A stretch of 64,000 nt of DNA, taken from Clitoria ternatea. Lineage: Eukaryota > Streptophyta > Magnoliopsida > Fabales > Fabaceae. Of the stretch, positions 25,644-38,394 are shown piece after piece. Each line of letters starts with the position of its first letter. The first letter of the stretch is position 1. The position numbers and the translations under genes are program-made. The notes beneath the pieces were generated by a model. That model was given only the letters and a program-made list of their open reading frames with translations, was not told where the DNA came from and ran no database searches. The stretch lies in contig CM075671.1 of NCBI GenBank assembly GCA_037962975.1, positions 11,269,001 to 11,333,000 of the forward strand. Reading direction: 5' to 3'.

Positions 25644-28600
25644 TGTAACACCCTCTGTTACACCTTAATAAATTCTAAAAAAATTCATAATAATTTTTTT
25701 TAAAGATATGATTGTTAAAAAGAAACTATCGGAATAAATTATATACATTATTTCTGAAATACCTCACAAATATTATTAAAACTTTATAAAGTATTTGTAC
25801 ATTCATCCGAAGAAAATAAACATTAAACATTATAAGAAAGAGAGGAAACTCCATGGCCCAGAAGCAGTTACTTATTAACATTATTTATTCATTGGACCAC
25901 GGTATTCATACCGAGCTCCCTTTCTAGAACGTGCTATATCTACTGTCGAAATTCTTCGATCCTTCCCTCTGAACCATCAATTTAGAATATATGAAACAAA
26001 GACACGGAGAAAGGAGTGAGAAACAGAATATAATATTATTGATTAAGACATAAGCAACAAAGGGTTTTCACAAACCAATACATAATAATATCAATCACAA
26101 TCACATACACAATCAATTATGAATGCATGAATGTATGCAATATCTTCATCATAACTTACCTATATATGTGGGCCCTTAAATTTTAATTTGCACTGGGCCA
26201 ACCAGAAGTTTACACTGTTCCATAAGTCCGGATAATAATAATATGAACAGCTCAACTGGCATGGAAACACTTAGAGACTAGTCAGATTGAGAAAGTTTTT
26301 ATTGTGAAAGTACCCGACACTAGGGAGCTACCCCAGGTCCCCTGAAGCACCCTTTCACACCCTCTCATCCCAAGGCTCGTAATTAAGCCTCCTCTAATGT
26401 ATCCTCGGTTTCTATAATCCGTCCCCAGACAATATTATTTCATTTCACTTTAATGATTCATGATGCATGAACTACTCACGTATTGAGTTGGTTAAGGCTT
26501 TTAGAAACTCAATTATTAAATCCCTTAAAGGTTTACAATATCATTTCAATAAACTGTACATTTTCTCAATTCTCTGAATTTCTGTCCCACAAAAATAAAT
26601 TTGGTACAGTTTTTGAATCTCACTGAAATTTGAGTTTCTAAGCCTTAATTTTCTAAAAAATTTTCTCATATAAAACTTTACATTATCTTTCTCAAATTAA
26701 ATCTTAACAAAATCAAATTTAGAAATCTCAATTATTTCCAATTATCTTTAGTTATTAAGTTGGAAAATAAAATAATTTTCTTTTGAAAATTTTGTTTTAT
26801 TAAAAGAGAATAATCTTTAAGTTATTAACCAAAAATACTTAAAATTACAAAATTTTTCTTTATCTCAAGATTTAATTATTTCAATTTATTATTAATTTTC
26901 ATAAAATGTTTTCTTTCTAAAATAAATACTAATTTTTTTATTCTAAATATTGAAAATAAAGTTAATATGAATAATTTCTAAGAAGAGAAGATTTAAAGTA
27001 AAAATTTAAAGAGTAAGGTAAGAAAATTCTTACTGAATTTAGCTTTCCGTCATGCTCGCTATATGCTCAAACTCCACGTCACAAAATCATCAATCAAAAT
27101 CAAGCATTATCAATTATAACTAAATATCATCAATCACATCAAATATTATTAATCACAATTAAATATCAATCAAAATCAAGTCAACAAAGCATTATTTATA
27201 AATATTATAATTCAAAGTTTAATGGTTATTAATATAGTCAATTTGAGTCCTTTTGGTCAATTCCTCGTATAGGCCTATGTAAGTCCATATAATCCAGTCC
27301 TTGCATAGGTATAGTTCAGTCCATATAGGTCATAATGGTCCAAATCCTTGCATAGGTATAGTCCAGTCCATATAGGTCATAATGGTCCAAGTCCTTGCAT
27401 AGGTATGTTAGAGTTAGTTAAACCGGATATTTAATTTAAAATTTATTAAAAATGTTAAGTTAAAAAGTTAATATTTTAAAATAATAATATTATTAAATTT
27501 AAAAGGAGTAGGGGATTCCTCCCATTATTCTTATGTCTTTTCATATTATACTCTTATCTCACTCCCTCTTACCTTGAGTTGTTACCAAAAAGAGATTTGC
27601 TTTGCGCCTCCGATTTCTAGAAATATTAATACCAATCTTATTTCAGTATAAGCATAAGACGAAGATTAAGATTAATACTTAAAACAGAAATGGTAAATTT
27701 TGAATAGTGAATAGTGAATAGTAGATCGTGAATAGTAACAGTAAATAGTAAAACGTGAATAGTAACGGTAAATAGTAAATCGTGAATAGTAACGGTAAAT
27801 AGTAAATCGTGAATAGTAACGTTAAATAGTAAATCGTGAATAGTAATGGTAAATAGTAACAGTAAATAGTAATTTACTATTTGAATAGTAATTTACTATT
27901 GAAATAGTAATTTACTATTGAAATAGTGTTTACTATGCAGAATAGTAACTTAAAATAATATTATTTCCAGTATAATAACAGATTTCTAAAAACGATATGA
28001 AAATAACCTAAAAAAATATAAAAGAGAAGTATTCTTACATTAGGATTTTGGCAGAACCTTCTCTCCAAAAACTTTTTTTCTCTCTCTCACTTCCACCACT
28101 ATCTCACTAGCACTACGATATTAAGAAAACTTAATCTGAAATTGTGAATTCTAAAGAAGAAATCCTTCGGTATTTATAGGAAAAAAATTTACTATACATT
28201 CCATTATTTTAATATAAAAGTACTATACATTTTTGAATATTTTATTCCAGGTTACTGTACACCTTTTGAAAATTTCGTACATGCACAGTGTTTTGCATAG
28301 TAACTGTCGGCAGAATTATTAAGCCAAATAGTAACCTTTCACTCGGTATATTTTAAATATTCAAAATGAGTCCTTTTTGAAATTTAGCGATATTATACCA
28401 GTCCTTACTAATTTTATAACATGTAATATAAAGTTGAAATTTTAAAAATCTAAAATTTTCTGTTAATAAAAATTTATTAATACGTTTCCAATTTTTTTAA
28501 CGATTGGAAAAAATCAAGATTTTTCTCAAACCGATAATTTTTAGATAAGTCTACTTGAAATGGATTTTAGAAAATTTTCTTATAATTTACATTCACTTTC

Positions 28601-28793
28601 TTATAAATATTTTTAATTTAAGTCACTTATATGAATTTAAAATTATTTAAAAAATATTATTTTATATAAAAAATTCCAAAATTCCAAAAAATTTCCAAAA
28701 AATCATAAATAATACGTAGATTAAAAAGTTCTAAAGAGCCATAATCTAATTACTTCAAAATTTTAATATAAAAATAAAAATAGGGGTGTTACA
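25644..28793 (-). repeat. 3' LTR of the Tekay-like element (3150 bp)
   Basis: On the minus strand it begins TGTAACACCCCTATTTTT at 28793 and ends GGTGTTACAG/GGGTGTTACA at 25644. The part from 25644 to about 27345 is duplicated nearly base for base at 44723-46424. It contains the TTTACTATT minisatellite (27695-27950) and CCTTGCATAGGTATAGT repeats (27297-27410). Confidence 0.88.
27695..27950. repeat. AATAGTAAATCGTGAATAGTAACGGTA minisatellite in the Tekay LTR
   Basis: About ten units of 18-27 bp made of GTAAATAGTAA and CGTGAATAGTAACG. Inverted counterpart of the array at 22920-23180. Confidence 0.85.
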
Positions 28794-28837
28794 ACTTTAC
28801 TCCCCTTAGAAAATTTCGTCCTCGAAATTTACATTAT

Positions 28838-30798
28838 TCAGTAAAACAAATGAGGATGAGACTCTTTCATCTCAGTTTCTAGTTCCCATGTAGCATCTTC
28901 CCCTCTCGTTTCACTCCAAATAACCTTTACAAGCGGAATTGTCTTGTCTCTTAACTTTTTTATTCTTGTATCACCTATTCTGATAGGTGGTGCATCATAT
29001 GTAAGATTATCTTTAACTTGTATGACATCAGGTTCAATAACATGTGTAGGATCAAATATATACTTTCGTAAGTTTGACACATGAAAAACATTATGGATAT
29101 TAGAAAGAAAAGGTGGTAATGCTATTTGGTAGGCAAGGGGACTAACTTTATGAATTATTTGGTATGGACCAATAAATCTAGGAGTTAGTTTTCGAGATTT
29201 CATTGCCCGACCGACCCCAGTCATAGGTGTGACTTTCAAGAATACATGATCGCCTTCTTGAAATTCGAGCGGCTTTCTTCTTTTGTCATAGTAACTTTTC
29301 TGCCTGCTCTGTGTTGCCTTCATCTTTTCCTGAACTATTTTGATTTTATCCGTAGTTTGTTGTACCAACTCTGGTCCTAGCATCAAGTTTTCACCAGTCT
29401 CAAACCAACATAGCGGGGTCCTACATTTTCTTCCATATAATGCTTCAAAAGGTGCCATGCCAATGCTAGCATGAAAACTGTTGTTATAGGTAAACTCCAC
29501 ATATGGTAAGAATTGATTCCAACTTCCTTTATGCTCTAACACACAAGCTCGTAACAAGTCCTCTAGAGATTGGATTGTTCTTTCTGATTGTCCATCTGTC
29601 TGAGGATGATATGTTGAACTCAGACGCAGTCTTGTTCCCAAAGCCTTGTGCAAGCTCTTCCAGAATTGTGATGTAAAACAAGGGTCCCGATCAGAAATGA
29701 TACTTGAAGGAATTCCATACAATCTCACAATCTCCTCGATGTATAATTTGGCCAGCTTCTCCATAGAGTAACGAATATTAATGGGAATAAAGTGGGCAGA
29801 CTTTGTTAGTCTATCAACTATTACCCATATTGAATCATGTCCTAATGGAGTTTTAGGTAGAGAAGTCACAAAGTCCATGGTAATGCTATCCCATTTCCAT
29901 TCTGGTATTTCCATTGATTGTAGCATTCTAGGGGGTTTTTGATGTTCCACTTTAACCTTCTGGCAAATTAGACATGCAGCCACGTACTCTGCCACTGCTT
30001 TCTTCATTCCAGGCCACCAAAATAACTTCTTCAAATCTTGATACATTTTAGTAGCTCCGAGATGAATGCTCATATAACTTTTATGGCCTTCTTCCAAAAT
30101 TCTAAATCTTCGAATGTTGCACCGTATAGATAATGCCTCCAAATCTTTAAGGCAAAAACTACAGCGGCTAACTCTAAGTCATGGGTAGGGTAGTTAATCT
30201 CATGTTGCTTTAATTGGCGCGACGCATAGGCTACAACCTTCTTGTCTTGCATGAGTACACTTCCTAGTCCTTGTTTAGACGCATCACAGTAAACTTCAAA
30301 ACTTCGATGTGGATTAGGGAGTACTAACACCGGCGCAGAAGTAAGTCGATCTTTCAGCTCTTGAAAACTATTCTCTCATTGTGTCGTCCACACAAAAGGT
30401 TCTCCTTTCCGTGTTAACTTGGTCAATGGGTATCCTAGCTTTGAAAATCCTTTAATGAATCTCCTATAGTATCCAGCCAAACCCAAGAAACTTCTAATCT
30501 CAGTGATTGTGGTTGGTCTCTCCCATTTTAAAACTGCTTCCACCTTGGAAGGGTCTACAGCTATTCCTCCTTGACTAATTACATGTCCTAAAAAGTTCAC
30601 TTCTTCCAACCAGAATTCACACTTCGACAGCTTTGCATACAGTTGTTTCTTTTTCAGGATTTCCAACACGACCTTCAAATGTTCAACATGTTCTTCTCTG
30701 CTTTTAGAGTATACCAATATATCATCAATGAACACCACTACAAATTTATCTAGATATGGATGAAAAATCCTATTCATGTAATCCATGAATACGGCTGG
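28838..30798 (-). pseudogene. Tekay-like pol, second part: RT palm, RNase H, integrase, chromodomain
   Basis: Resumes the RT frame exactly where E2 interrupts it (before VFMDYMNRIF) and shows the catalytic FIDDILVYSK and GLAGYYRRFIKGFSKL. An in-frame TGA lies at 30376. RNase H is present from about 30330 (FEVYCDASKQGLGS) to YLYGATFE near 30110. The frame then shifts and goes straight to the integrase zinc-finger end (ATKMYQDLKKLFWWPG), so the C-terminal part of RNase H and the linker are deleted. Integrase motifs DFVTSLPKT, SDRDPCFTSQFW and HPQTDGQSERT are intact. The C-terminus (IPLVKVIWSETRGEDATWE) matches the chromodomain-like tail of chromoviruses. Confidence 0.9.
30794..30798. other. Target-site duplication, left copy (GCTGG)
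   Basis: GCTGG sits directly before the E2 5' LTR and is repeated directly after its 3' LTR (42550-42554). It comes from the RT codons of the host chromovirus. Confidence 0.95.
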
Positions 30799-31602
30799 TG
30801 ATCCGGTCTGGATACCGGCCCCCATTCTTGTGACGTCAGAGTGACCTCATATAAGGAAAACCAGTGTCTTGGTTCAACATTACCACACCAGATATCCGAT
30901 GTCTGGCCGTCCGTCCTCATCACACGACTGCCCCACTTATTTACTCTATAACGGTTCTTTGTTCATTTTCACAGGACATTTATATAACTGTTGGCTTTTC
31001 AGTCATAGCAAGATAAGAGCCCCTAATAACTTATCAGCGAAGATACTGTATGTAGCAAAATACGTCACGTCAATGGCCTCAGAAAGCAAGTGGATGTGTC
31101 AGCAGATTATGCGGAAAAGGTGATTATCCTCCCCTCTTCCTAGAGGATCGTACTCTGATAATTGACCTACCCTCCTGACACATTCTGAGAGTTGAGCCAC
31201 CCTGATTGACATAATATACACGCTATCAGAGCTAAGGGACCCACCTGTACCCAACGACTCATTTTTTCATGTACAACTATAAATAGCTCGTTTCAATACA
31301 CATGCATGGTATCGTTGTTCTATCTCACACTCTACTATTATTTCGCTTGAGTATTCACTGAGTTCTTACACTCTTCTAACTTGAGCGTCGGAGAATCTTC
31401 GCAGGTGGCACCACCTTTCGCCCCCCCTGCAACGCGAAACGCTGGTGTGAAGGATCTCCAGGACAACAAGACCGGCCTCTCCCACTAAGAGACCGGATTA
31501 ATACATCGGATACACACTATTTCGGTGTGCAAACCCTAAAAACACCTATACTCTTGTGGCTGGTCCCACACCGGATCCTAGACCCCGGTCCAGACCAGTT
31601 CA
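30799..31602 (+). repeat. E2 5' LTR (804 bp)
   Basis: Starts TGATCCGGTCTGGATACCGG and ends CAGACCAGTTCA, followed by the primer site. TATAAATA at 31278-31285 is the likely U3 promoter element. Confidence 0.95.
31278..31285 (+). promoter_or_regulatory. LTR TATA box, E2
   Basis: TATAAATAGCTC lies about 325 bp before the LTR end and is conserved in all three complete LTRs of this family (18089, 31278, 42226). Confidence 0.65.
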
Positions 31603-31620
31603 TTGGCACGCCCAGTGGGA
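31603..31620 (+). other. E2 primer-binding site
   Basis: TTGGCACGCCCAGTGGGA abuts the LTR and is identical to the E1 site. Confidence 0.8.
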
Positions 31621-31664
31621 CTCGTTAGAGTTATTCCCATTTTCGCAGAAGTTTGGTTGTCACG

Positions 31665-34600
31665 ATGGAAGGTGATGGGAGAGATCTCATTAATGGTCAC
31701 GTGGAGGATGTGACCCATCAACAAACTGGAAGGAGACTCGTCTTCGAGTCCCCTGTAACTCAAACCCGGAGAATGGTGCAGGTGCAAACGCCTGACCCTC
31801 GCGATGAGGTTATCAGGCAACTCAGGGAAGAGCTGATGGAGTTGAAGCGGGAGAGAGGAGGAGCTGGGGACAGGGCAGCGTCCCATGCAGAAGAGGCTCA
31901 TCATGCATCAGCGAGGGATAGATCTACAACCCTCTAGTATTCGAAGATCCCCACGTATGAAGAGAGGGAGCAGACGCAAGACTCTGGTGATAGAGTCAGT
32001 ACCAGGAGAAGAGAGCAGGCGGTGGTGACTTCAGGGACGTACAAGCTCAGTGTCCCTTTCTCAAGAAGACTGATGAGCATCATCATCCTGAAACATTTGT
32101 AAACAACTCAGCCACTGTCGATAGGAAAGTATAATGGAGAAACTGACCCCACTAAGCATTTGGATGCTTATGTGTATGAAGCTATGTATTTGGGAGCAGA
32201 TGAAGATGTTATGTGCAGGATGTTCCCAAGAACGCTGACGGAGGAGGCTCTCAGCTGGTTTAAAAGCTTACCTTCAGGATCTATAGACTCTTGGGAGGAA
32301 ATGGCTGCTGCATTCGAAAGTCATTTTGTCATCTCCAGGGATATCCCAAGAACCTCCCACACCCTGGCCCAGATAAGGCAGGGAGAAACTGAAACTCTTA
32401 AGGAGTTCTTGAAAAGGTTTTATAAGGAGGCAGCTTTGGTCCCTAACCTCACGGAGGCCATACAACTCCATATTGTAGTGGAAGCTCTTCAGCCTGGTTC
32501 AGCCTTTGCCCTATCTTTGGCAAAGAGCCCCCCAACGACCTTCGAGGAGTTTCGAAGGAAAGCTTCCAAGTACGTGGGCATAGAGATGCATCTAGAGGCA
32601 ACTGCAACAAGAATGAAGCCTTCAGCACCCACTCAGCAGCCACGGAGAGAAAAGGAGAGAGTGAGGCCTGAGAAGCATGCCTTTAGAGAAGACTTTGTAA
32701 ACGCTCGCCCACATCCGCGAGATAGGCGCGTTTCATCGTTCGACAACTATGCTCCGTTGAACACCAGGCATTCACAAATCATGAGGGAGGTTGGTTGGCC
32801 AACGCTGAACGTCTTTGGTATAAGGAAGCCAGCCCCAGTCAAGAGGGGTGGTAACCCACGTAAGTATTGCACTTTCCATGAACAAACAGGGCACAATACT
32901 GATGAGTGCAAGGCATTAAAGAATACGGTGGAAACTCTCCTTCGGGAAGGAAAGCTGAAGCAGTATTTGTTTAAGGAGAAATCGGTGGACGAGCCTCAGA
33001 GGATGGAAAAAAGGAATAGAGATCCTGACGATGAAGATGATAATACACGTAACCCAGCAAGGAAGTTCACTGCAGCTGAGAAGCAGAAGGGAGTAGTGAT
33101 TGCTGAAGGTGCCCAACAAAATAACATGCCCCAGCAGCAGAGGCAAGGCAGACGAGAAGTGATCGAGATGATAGCTGGAGGATTTGCGGGAGGAGGAGCA
33201 TCAATCACAGCACGAAAGAATCACCATAGGATGGTTTTGTCTGTCCAGGGCAAATCGAGGGATAACCGCCCTTTCAGGGACGGTATGACAGCTCCGACGG
33301 TGTCATTTACTGATGATGACTTTGGCCCAACAATTCTAGGAGGTGATGATGCGGTAGTTATCGTGGCAGTCATAGCCAACAAGGATGTCAGGAGGATCCT
33401 CGTCGATCAGGGAAGTTCTTGTGACGTTATCTTTTATAATTGTTTCAAACGAATGGGTTTCAATGATGCAGATTTACAACCCTACACACAAGAACTCACA
33501 GCGTTTAATGGAGCCAAGCAACCCACCAAGGGGTATCTTGACACTCTGATTTCTTTTGAAGGAGAGCCTGGTGCGAGAACGGTCAAGTCAAGAATTCTGG
33601 TGATTGACGTGGAATCCCCATACAACGGTATCATAGGCCGTCCAACACTGAATGCGATGGAAGCAATTTTATCCACTCCTCACCTCTTGATCAAGTTCAT
33701 TGACAAGGACAACGGTGTGTCCTCTCTCCGTGGTGATCAGGAGATGGCTCGATATTGTTATAACCTGAGCCTCAACATGGTCAAGTTGGAGGCGTTCAAC
33801 AAGAAGAGGAAGCTGAACGACGGAGGAACAGCGGCAGGGTCTGTCAGTCTAATTGATCTGGACCCCAGAGCGGAATTGAAGATTGATCCACTCAATCCCT
33901 CTAAGCCCACACCGGATGGTGGTTCCAGGGATGTTGTCTTAGGAGATTCCCCAGAGAAGGTCACGCACATCAATGATAAGCTGGAGTTTACTATGGAGCA
34001 ACGCTTATTAGCCCTTTTGCAGGAGTTTAAAGATCTTTTCGCATGGACAGCAGCAGACATGCCTGGGATGGATCCTGATTTCTGTTGCCACAAGCTTGCT
34101 GTGTATCCTGAAACAAGACCGGTGGCCCAGAAGAAGAAGAGGTTGGGACCGGAGAAGCAGAAGGCAGCTTGTGAGCAGACAGAGGAGTTGTTGAAAGCAG
34201 GCTTTATAAGGGAGATACGCTACTCATCTTGGCTTTCTAATGTGGTCATGGTGCAGAAGGCTAATGGCAAATGGAGAATGTGCACAGATTATGTGGATCT
34301 TAACCGTTGCTGCCCCAAAGATCCATATCCCCTGCCCAACATTGATCGCATGGTGGATGACTCATCTGGTTACCAGTACCTCAGTTTCATGGATGCTTAT
34401 TCGGGGTATAACCAGATTCCGATGTGGGAGGGAGACCAGGAGAAAACTGCCTTCATCAATGACCGCGGTGTTTTTTGCTACACTGTCATGCCTTTTGGAT
34501 TGAAGAACGTCAGCGCTACCTATCAGCGCATGATTAACAAAGTCTTTGAAGGGATGCATACAAGGCTAGTCGAAGTTTATATTGATGATATTATAGCCAA

Positions 34601-37127
34601 AACGCCCGCTGGAGGAGACCACATTGAAGATCTGCGCCAAGTCTTCACTAGGCTTCGGCAGTACAACATGAGGTTAAACCCCTTAAAATGCACCTTTGCC
34701 GTTCCAGCTGGGAAATTCTTGGGATTCATGCTGACCCAACGAGGCATTGAGGCTAACCCTGGGAAATGTCAAGCAATCCTGGACATGCAGAGCCCTAAGA
34801 GCCTGAGGGAGGTCCAATCGTTGAATGGGAAAGTGGCCGCTCTAGCTCGTTTCATGCCCAAGATGGCGCACAGGTCCCTCCCCTTGTATAAGGCGTTGAA
34901 GAAACACAAGAGTTTTGAATGGGGAGAGGAGCAAGAACAAGCCTTCCAGCAGCTCAAGGCCGTTCTCTCGAGTCCACCAATTTTGGTTAAGCCTGACCTC
35001 GGCGAGACTTTGATCTTATACTTAGCAATCTCTGATGAAGCCCTAGGCGTGGCCTTGGTTAAAGAAACCCCTGAAGGGCAGAGGCCGGTGTACTTCACTA
35101 GTAAGACGTTTCAGGGAGCGGAAGGGAGGTATCAAAAGATTGAGAAAGCTGCTCTAGCAGTCGTGTGGGCATCACGACGGTTGAGGCCCTATTTCCACGC
35201 ACACCCAGTACTGGCGAGAACGGATTTGCCTCTCCGTTCAGTGCTCAGCAAGCCCGACCTCGCCGGGAGGATGATAAAATGGTCTATCGAGCTGTCTGAA
35301 TTTGAAATTTCATATGAGCCTCGAGGAGCCATCAAGGCGCAAGTGTTGGCCGATTTTGTTGTGGAGATGACTGGGGCGGATCCTTCCACCCCTCGAGCGC
35401 ATTGGACCATTTACGTTGATGGATCGTCGAACAGCAAAGGTTGTGGAGCAGGTGTGGTGGTAGAAAGTGATGATGGTGTGCACCTAGAAATTTCCCTCCG
35501 ATTCAATTTCAAAACCTCCAACAACCAAGCCGAATACAAAGCATGCTTGGCCGGTCTCCGTGCGGCGATTGACATCGGAGCATCAGCAGTCACACTGTGC
35601 AGTGATTCCCAATTGGTGATTTCGCAGATCCAGGGGGAGTACCAGGCAAAGGAGCCACAACTTCAATTGTACTTGAATTGTGTTAATGAGTTGAAGGGAA
35701 GATTTGAAGTTTTAGAGTTCAAGCATGTGCCCAGAGAAGAAAACACCAGAGCGGACATCTTGTCTAGATTGGCAAGTACAAAGCAGCCCGGCAGCACAAC
35801 AACGGTGGTTCAAAGCACTTTGACATCACCTAGCATACCTCTGTACCCTTCTCTGAACGCTATCATGGTGAACTATCCATATGAGGATTCTTGGGTCATT
35901 CCCTATATTCGCTATCTAGCTGATGGTCAACTTCCCACTGATGAGAAGGAGAGGAGACGAGTGAAGAGGGAGCTGCCATATTTTACTATGGTTGATGGTG
36001 TTCTCTACAAAAGGGGATTCTCTGTCCCATATCTTTTGTGTTTGAGAGAGGATGAGGTTCAAGCGGTTTTGGAGGAAGTGCACGAGGGGCAATGTGGGCA
36101 CCATGCTGGGGGCCGAAGCTTAATGAGAAAAGTCCTCAGGGCTGGATATTGGTGGCCCACTGTGAAGCAGGATTCTGCAAACTTCGTTAGGAAGTGCGAT
36201 GCTTGTCAAAAATTCTCCAATCTTCACCATACACCGGCCCAAGAGCTAGCATCATCTGCTGTGCCTTAGCCGTTCTACCAGTGGGGCCTTGATATTTTGG
36301 GCCCATTCCCCACTGCGCCAGGAGGTATCAAATATTTGATCGTGGGGGTAGACTACTTCACCAAATGGATCGAGGCGGAACCAGTAGTGCATATCACTTC
36401 TGCACGACCAAGACGTTTCGTGTATGAAAATATCATAGCTCGGTTTGGGGTGCCAGGGCGGATTGTGACTTACAACGGCACCCAGTTTACGGATAAAAAG
36501 TTCACAGATTTGCTTGAAGGACTGGGGATAATCCAGATATTTTCATCTGTTGAACACCCCCAAACCAATGGACAAGCGGAGGTAGCCAACCGAGAAGTAC
36601 TAAAGGGGTTGAAGAAGCGTCTGGGAGAAGCAAAGGGAGGATGGACTGACCAGCTATGTCATGTTTTATGGGCATACCGCACTACGCCTCATTCTTCAAC
36701 TAACGAATCCCCATACCGGCTGACGTATGGGGTTGAGGCGATGATTCCAGTGGAGTTACAAACAAGATCGGCTCGTGTGGAGTATTTTTCAGCTGAAGAT
36801 AACAACGCCAATTTAGCATCAGAGCTGGACGTCCTTCAGGAGTTGAGGGAAAAGGCCTTCGTCAGAGATCAGGCAATAAAAGCAAAGGCAGCACTCCGGT
36901 ATAATAAACATGTCCAGTACAGAGCTTTCAACACCGGAGATCTTGTTTTGAGAAAGGCAAGTGTGGGGAATAAATTCCCTCACCAAGGAAAGCTAGCACC
37001 GACGTGGGAAGGTCCTTATAGAGTTTCTGAAGTGACTGGAAGAGGGTCATACCGATTGGAAGAACTTGATAGAACTCCAATCCGCAACAAATGGAACACT
37101 CAGAACTTACGTGTCTATTACAGCTAG
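31665..37127 (+). pseudogene. E2 gag-pol polyprotein, three in-frame stops
   Basis: A single frame from ATG 31665 to the stop at 37127, interrupted by TAG at 31935, TAA at 32100 and TAG at 36267; E1 has CAG, CAA and TGG at these codons. The longest open part, from just after the second stop to 36269, covers the Gag core, zinc knuckle (CTFHEQTGHNTDEC), protease (VDQGSS), RT (KWRMCTDYVDL, YIDD), archaeal-type RNase H (YVDGSS, NNQAEY, SDSQLV) and the integrase zinc finger. The integrase core begins after the third stop. Its second acidic residue is changed: TYNGT in place of the TDNGT seen in E1. The enzyme would therefore be dead even without the stops. Confidence 0.92.
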
Positions 37128-37330
37128 TTGGTAAGATGGCGTGTACTCTTTTTCCTTACTTGAGTTTTTTCCCATTGGGTTTTCTCAAGAAGGTTTTAAC
37201 GAGGCATGACCCCAACTACGCTTTTCATGTAATGTACTTTCAATTTTAATGAGAATACATTTTAACCGCCCTATCATTCTCACGTTTCTTATGTGTTGTG
37301 ATTTATAGCCGTAGTTTAATACGCATACAC

Positions 37331-37462
37331 CTCAGGACGGATGAACTCAACTACCAATTCTGTAGTTGATGATATAACTCCTCGAGGAACTGATGAAGAC
37401 CCCTCAGGACGGATGATCTCAATCACACATCGTGTGTTTTGACGATGTAACTCCTTGAGGTG
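37331..37462. repeat. Paired CCTCAGGACGGATGA hairpin modules, E2
   Basis: Same two modules with small hairpins as in E1 (13131-13260), about 200 bp past the end of pol. Confidence 0.5.
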
Positions 37463-37697
37463 GAAGGGTTGTAGGGCTGGTCCTTTTTCAAGGCCACAAA
37501 CCGAACCCCATTCGAAGACTACATGGGTTGTAGGGCTGGTCCTTTTTCAAGGCCACAAACCGAACCCCATTCGAAGACTACATGGGTTGTAGGGCTGGTC
37601 CTTTTTCAATGCCACAAACCGAACCCCATTCGAAGACTACATGGGTTGTAGGGCTGGTCCTTCCTCAAGGCCACAAACCGAACCCCATGCGAAGGCT
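37462..37697. repeat. 59-bp tandem repeat, four copies, E2
   Basis: Copies of the GGGTTGTAGGGCTGGTCC unit start near 37462, 37521, 37580 and 37639. E1 has five. Diverged units with ACCGAACCCC and GAACCCCGTG follow to about 37900. Confidence 0.9.
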
Positions 37698-38394
37698 TGG
37701 GCGCAGTAGGCCGGTTCATACAGAAAACTGCGCTGAACCCCGAGTAACGGGCGCAGTAGGTTCAGGATTAGCCCTGATCCGAACCCCGTGTTGAAGGCTT
37801 GGATTGTAGGATTGCACCGAACTCCAAGTACGGTTAGTAGGATTGAACCGAACACCGTGTGAAGACTTGAGGTGTAGAACCAAGCCGAACCTCAAGAGAA
37901 AGGCGTAAAGCTTACCCTTGCCAAAGCTATACAAAAATTCAAAGGCAATATCCGTCCTCAATTATGGAATATCCACCCCAGAGCGGTTGAACGCTAATGT
38001 ACCTCTACATCTTCGAGGACAGATAAGCATTTCTACCTTTTTAAGAAATTAAAAGGTAATCCTTGAGATAAAATTTCCCTTCCCAATGTACTTACACTTG
38101 GGGATAGGGCATGCTTTAACTTAATTGTCACTTCTTTGTTACAATTTGTTATCTTAATCCGGTGTGGTAAGTACGCTTTAAGCAGCTAGGTAACTACGCA
38201 GAACGGATTCGCAAAGCATTGGAAACGATAAAGTGTACTGTATAACACTAAGTTATTCAACAATTATACGTTCGACGCAAGCAGTTGAAGAAAAACAGCA
38301 GTGAATATTATTTCTAAAAAATAAAAATTGTTCAAGTCACAAGGTAGTTAAAACTGGAGCTGATCCCAGTACACAGCTATGAATAAAGCATAAA

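Noticed and set aside
21785..28793. The two neighbouring LTRs as the ends of one element
   Set aside because: They are in opposite orientation with only 2 bp between them, and their 3' portions are not homologous.
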